NCBI RefSeq assembly: GCF_004118935.1
Contig: NZ_CP035375.1
Location: forward strand, 1 to 64,000
Length of the DNA stretch: 64,000 nt
Source of the DNA: Salinibacterium sp. UTAS2018
GTDB taxonomy: Bacteria; Actinomycetota; Actinomycetes; Actinomycetales; Microbacteriaceae
Reading direction: 5' to 3'
The position numbers and the translations under genes are program-made. Below, piece after piece: positions 60,852-64,000 of this stretch; the stretch's first letter is position 1; every line of letters starts with the position of its first letter. The notes under the pieces are model-generated. The model was not told the origin of the DNA and made no database searches. It saw only the letters and a program-made list of their open reading frames with translations.

Positions 60852-61484
60852 TTACTGTGCGCCGAAGCTCCCCACCGGACTAAAGCCATCCGGCAGCGCG
60901 AACGGATCAACGATCTGGTCCGAACGGTCGGACACTGCGGCGAGCGCCGCCAGTTCCCCCGCGGCTCGCACGATCCGAGCCGGCAGGGTTCCCGAACTGC
61001 CTTCTCCCCCGCTGCCCCAGTCGGCGGATGCTGCGTACACGCCGGTCGGCACCGCCACGGCGTGCAAGTAGCTGAACAGCGGTCGCATCGCATAGTCGAT
61101 CGCGAGCGAGTGGCGATCGGTGCCGCCGGTCGCAGCGAGCAGTACGGGCAGGTCGGTGAGCGATTGCGGGTCGAGCACGTCGATGAAGGATTTGAACAGC
61201 CCGCTGTAGCTCGTGGTGAAGATGGGCGTGACGGCGATGAGCCCGTCGGCTCCGGTCACCGCGGCGATCGCCTCATCGAGTTTCGCGCTCGGGAAGCCCG
61301 TGAGTAGGTTGTTCGTAATATCGTGCGCCAGGTCACGCAGCTCGATGACGGTCACCTCGGCGTCAACACCGCGATCGCGCAGGGCGGCAACGGCTGCCTC
61401 GGTGAGGCGGTCGGCGAGTAGTCGAGTGGATGACGGCTGACTGAGGCCAGCGGCAATGACGGCAATCTTCTTGACGTCGGACAT
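60852..61484 (-). CDS. NAD(P)H-dependent FMN reductase (CE1759-type)
   Basis: A 210-residue flavodoxin-fold reductase with the FMN-phosphate loop GLSQPSSTRLLADRL (about residues 13-27) and VTPIFTTSYSGLFKSFIDVLD. It should supply reduced FMN to the adjacent LLM monooxygenase, as in the CE1758/CE1759 two-component pairs of Corynebacterium. It follows that gene by 52 bp on the same strand. Confidence 0.88.
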   Translation of the reverse strand: MSDVKKIAVIAAGLSQPSSTRLLADRLTEAAVAALRDRGVDAEVTVIELRDLAHDITNNLLTGFPSAKLDEAIAAVTGADGLIAVTPIFTTSYSGLFKSFIDVLDPQSLTDLPVLLAATGGTDRHSLAIDYAMRPLFSYLHAVAVPTGVYAASADWGSGGEGSSGTLPARIVRAAGELAALAAVSDRSDQIVDPFALPDGFSPVGSFGAQ

Positions 61485-61536
61485 GATGTGCTTCTTTCTG
61501 GGGAGCTAGTGGAGTGGGTGTGAGCTGGTAGCGGAG

Positions 61537-62652
61537 CTAGACGGTTGCCGGGGCGCCGGCGGCGGAGATAGCGAGCGCCGCATCACGCTTCGCGACGAGC
61601 GAGGCGTGAGTGGGAGCATCCGGAACTTCGGCGGGGCGGTTGGTGGCGAACTCCTTGCGGAGCACTGGCACTACTTCTTCGCCGAGGATGTCGAGCTGCT
61701 CGAGAACCGTCTTCAACGGCAAGCCGGCGTGGTCCATGAGGAAGAGCTGACGTTGGTAGTCGCCGAAGTGCTCGCGCATTCCGGCGTACTTGTCGATGAC
61801 CTCTTGCGGGCTGCCGACGGCGAGCGGTGTCTGGTCAGTGAAGTCCTCCATCGATGGTCCGTGACCATACACGGGAGCATTGTCGAAGTAGGGACGGAAC
61901 TCTGCCTTCGCGGCCTGCGAGTTGCTGCGCATGAACGCCTGACCACCGAGACCGACGATGGCCTGAGCTGCCGTGCCGTGGCCGTAGTGCTCGAAGCGCT
62001 GACGGTAGTAGTTGACGAGCTTCATGTAGTGCTCTTTAGGCCAGAAGATGTTGTTGGCGAAGAAGCCGTCGCCATAGTACGCAGCCTGCTCGGCAATCTC
62101 GGGGCTTCGGATCGATCCGTGCCAGACAAAGGGAGGCACGCCATCCAGGGGTCGCGGCGTTGACTGGAAGCCCTGCAGCGGTGTGCGGTACTTGCCCTGC
62201 CAGTTGACGAACTCTTCGCGCCACAGCTTGTGCAACAGCGAGTAGTTTTCGATGGCGAGCGGGATGCCCTCCCGAATGTCTTTGCCGAACCACGGGTACA
62301 CGGGCCCCGTGTTGCCGCGCCCCATCATCAGGTCGGTGCGTCCATCGGAGAGGTGCTGAAGCATCGCGTAGTCTTCGGCGATCTTTACCGGATCATTGGT
62401 CGTGATGAGCGTGGTACTCGTGGAGAGAATGAGCTTCTCGGTCTGCGCCGCAATGTAGGCGAGCGTCGTCGTGGGGCTTGAGGAGACGAACGGCGGGTTG
62501 TGGTGCTCCCCCAGGGCGAATACATCGAGCCCGACTTCTTCCGCCTTCTTCGCGATCGTGACGATGTTCTTGATGCGCTCGCCCTCGGTGGGCGTGCGGC
62601 CGTTCGTCGGGTCTGTTGTGACGTCGCTGACGGTGAAAATTCCGAACTGCAT
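61537..62652 (-). CDS. LLM class flavin-dependent oxidoreductase (CE1758-type)
   Basis: A 371-residue luciferase-like (beta/alpha)8 barrel monooxygenase. MQFGIFTVSDV opens the fold; LGEHHNPPFVSSSPTTTLAYIAAQT (about residues 46-70) and LMMGRGNTGPVYPWFG are characteristic. The substrate is unknown. GGAG lies 6 nt before the ATG. With the reductase it forms a two-component flavin system. Confidence 0.9.
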   Translation of the reverse strand: MQFGIFTVSDVTTDPTNGRTPTEGERIKNIVTIAKKAEEVGLDVFALGEHHNPPFVSSSPTTTLAYIAAQTEKLILSTSTTLITTNDPVKIAEDYAMLQHLSDGRTDLMMGRGNTGPVYPWFGKDIREGIPLAIENYSLLHKLWREEFVNWQGKYRTPLQGFQSTPRPLDGVPPFVWHGSIRSPEIAEQAAYYGDGFFANNIFWPKEHYMKLVNYYRQRFEHYGHGTAAQAIVGLGGQAFMRSNSQAAKAEFRPYFDNAPVYGHGPSMEDFTDQTPLAVGSPQEVIDKYAGMREHFGDYQRQLFLMDHAGLPLKTVLEQLDILGEEVVPVLRKEFATNRPAEVPDAPTHASLVAKRDAALAISAAGAPATV

Positions 62653-62799
62653 GGTGTGCTCCGGTCTCCCAAAATCTGTGTGGATGGATCAGTTATCCGG
62701 TTCAACCACGCTGACGGCGGATCATTCCAGCCCCGTACCGCCACATGGCGGGTACTCGAGTTGGAGCGTCGCACACAGTACGATTATTTCTACACTCTG

Positions 62800-62805
62800 T
62801 AGAAT
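62800..62805 (+). promoter_or_regulatory. -10 box, leaderless promoter of ppk2
   Basis: TAGAAT lies 6 nt before the ATG at 62812. Confidence 0.5.
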
Positions 62806-62811
62806 TGAGAT

Positions 62812-63714
62812 ATGGACCCTGCTAACAGTGACTCTGTTGATCCCACGACAAGCGCTCCCCTCGCGCTGCCGAATACCGTCCTGCCTCCCGATGCGCCCAA
62901 GGTAGCGTGGCGGGACGGGCATCCCTACGAGACCAAGATGTCCCGGCGCGAATATGAGCGCCAGAAGCGCTTGCTTCAGATCGAGCTGCTCAAGCTTCAG
63001 TCGTGGATCAAAGAAACTGACCGCAAAGTCGTCATCATCTTCGAGGGACGCGACGCCGCCGGCAAGGGCGGCGCAATCAAGCGTTTCATGGAGCACCTGA
63101 ACCCCCGAGGTGCCCGCGTCGTCGCTCTCGAAGTTCCGACCGAGCGGGAACGAAAGCAGTGGTACTTCCAACGGTACGTGCAGCATCTGCCGACCGGGGG
63201 CGAGATCGTGATCTTCGACCGTTCCTGGTACAACCGAGCGGGCGTTGAACGCGTCATGGATTACTGCACGCCGCAAGAACATCTCGAGTTCACTCGCTCC
63301 GCGCCGGAGTTCGAGCGCATGCTCGTGCAATCGGGCATCCATCTCGTCAAGTTCTGGTTCTCCGTGGGCCGCGACGAGCAGCGTGCGCGGTTTGCGGCCC
63401 GATCCCACGACGCTGTTCGACAGTGGAAGCTCTCCCCCACCGACCTCGCGAGCCTCGACAAATGGGACGACTACACGCAAGCGAAAGAGGCCATGTTTTT
63501 CTACACCAATACCCCACAAGCCCCGTGGACAGTGGTGAAATCCAACGACAAGAAGCTCGCACGCATCGAAGCAATGCGCTGGCTACTGGCACAGTTCCCC
63601 TATACGAATAAGGACTATGAGGTGGTCGGCACTCCTGACTCCCGCGTGATCGGAAGCCCGCAATCGATTTACGAAGACGGCGACACGCTGGGGGCCAACT
63701 TTCCCACGGTGTGA
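62812..63714 (+). CDS. ppk2: Polyphosphate kinase 2
   Basis: Transfers phosphate between polyphosphate and nucleoside diphosphates. The 300-residue single-domain class I-like PPK2 has Walker A GRDAAGKG (residues 79-86), Walker B with FDRSWYNRAGVERV (135-148) and the lid region RARFAARSHD. The N-terminal 40 residues are variable. The gene stands alone with its own leaderless-type promoter. Confidence 0.95.
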   Translation: MDPANSDSVDPTTSAPLALPNTVLPPDAPKVAWRDGHPYETKMSRREYERQKRLLQIELLKLQSWIKETDRKVVIIFEGRDAAGKGGAIKRFMEHLNPRGARVVALEVPTERERKQWYFQRYVQHLPTGGEIVIFDRSWYNRAGVERVMDYCTPQEHLEFTRSAPEFERMLVQSGIHLVKFWFSVGRDEQRARFAARSHDAVRQWKLSPTDLASLDKWDDYTQAKEAMFFYTNTPQAPWTVVKSNDKKLARIEAMRWLLAQFPYTNKDYEVVGTPDSRVIGSPQSIYEDGDTLGANFPTV

Positions 63715-63794
63715 AGGATGATTTCGGGCTGACACCGCCATCTGGCGGCTGCTGCACGAGAAACGTGGACCGTGTGGCGGTACTGGTGCGCGGT

Positions 63795-63812
63795 TCCACG
63801 CTCTAGCGTGGA
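63795..63812. terminator. Hairpin after ppk2
   Basis: TCCACGC and GCGTGGA form a 7-bp stem with a TCTA loop, 80 bp past the ppk2 stop and 44 bp before the next gene. It may be a weak terminator, or part of the next promoter, since TAGCGT overlaps it. Confidence 0.35.
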
Positions 63813-63856
63813 GACAGGCCGTCACAATGCCGTGGCGCCTGACCAATGGAGGTCAC

Positions 63857-64000
63857 ATGTCTACTCGTAAAATTCATCCCGCTCCCCCGTTTGATACCGA
63901 GCTTGCCGCCGTGTTAGCCATCGTCAATGAGCAGCTGCCCCCGACCGTTACTCCCGAGATGATTGAGCCTCTGCGGGCCGGCTTCGTCACCGCCGTCGAT
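63857..64000 (+). CDS. Alpha/beta hydrolase, N-terminal part
   Basis: Forty-eight codons before the window ends, with no stop. MSTRKIHPAPPFDTELAAVLAIVNEQLPPTV resembles the cap-domain start of HSL-like esterases (alpha/beta hydrolase fold-3). GGAGG stands 5 nt before the ATG. The catalytic part lies beyond the window, so the call is tentative. Confidence 0.55.
   Translation, partial: MSTRKIHPAPPFDTELAAVLAIVNEQLPPTVTPEMIEPLRAGFVTAVD

Overview
The window is ordinary, gene-dense chromosome of a high-GC Gram-positive bacterium. Its gene content and order (pnp, M16 peptidase, dapB, thyA-folA-dapA-rnj, ftsK-pgsA-cinA-clgR-DUF3046-recA-recX-miaB-miaA-dapF, hflX, lexA; infC-rpmI-rplT; pheST; argCJBDFGH; bifunctional priA) are those of an actinobacterium. 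Product types and sizes fit Micrococcales, most likely Microbacteriaceae; the family assignment is inference. I see no rRNA, tRNA, CRISPR array, insertion sequence, prophage or plasmid functions. Sixty-eight coding regions are supported, the last one cut by the window edge.

Layout. 1-5.5 kb: a divergent DUF3995/TetR pair, tyrS, a SatD-like gene with a membrane partner, DUF817 and a 3-methyladenine DNA glycosylase. 5.5-13.4 kb: a complete arginine operon (argCJBDFGH) without argR. 13.7-17.3 kb: pheST. 17.3-20.7 kb: a gluABCD-type glutamate ABC transporter with a strong hairpin terminator after the binding-protein gene. 20.7-23.5 kb: an rRNA methyltransferase, then infC-rpmI-rplT, in which infC appears to start at AUC, and a divergent DUF1844 gene. 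23.6-27.6 kb: hisC-hisB-hisH-priA-sseB. 27.7-39 kb: the SOS/recombination and tRNA-modification block (a LysM gene divergent from lexA with two SOS boxes between; hflX; dapF-miaA-miaB; recX-recA with an SOS box; clgR, cinA, pgsA). 39-45 kb: ftsK and a three-gene MacB-type exporter. 45-54.8 kb: rnj, dapA, folA, thyA, an OsmC protein, a TIGR01777 epimerase, dapB, small enzymes and an M16 peptidase. 54.8-57.8 kb: a small accessory block (tetR, aldo/keto reductase, PEBP protein, mini membrane protein) between the M16 gene and pnp, which usually adjoin. 57.9-64 kb: pnp, DUF5302, a flavin reductase/LLM oxidoreductase pair, ppk2 and the start of an alpha/beta hydrolase.

The most interesting signal is in the accessory block. 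The tetR gene is preceded by a near-perfect operator palindrome and then by a roughly 180-nt leader. The leader holds four copies of ACCCGAA plus an ATCCGAA variant. Two copies cap perfect 10-bp stems of unrelated sequence, a third caps an interrupted 10-bp stem, and the variant lies beside the Shine-Dalgarno. A conserved loop on changing stems is the mark of a selected RNA motif, and I do not recognise this one. Thirteen bases of the tetR operator recur between the aldo/keto reductase and PEBP genes, which suggests one small regulon. A second window-wide pattern is that at least thirteen genes carry TANNNT exactly 6-7 nt before the start codon and no convincing Shine-Dalgarno, which is the signature of leaderless transcripts.
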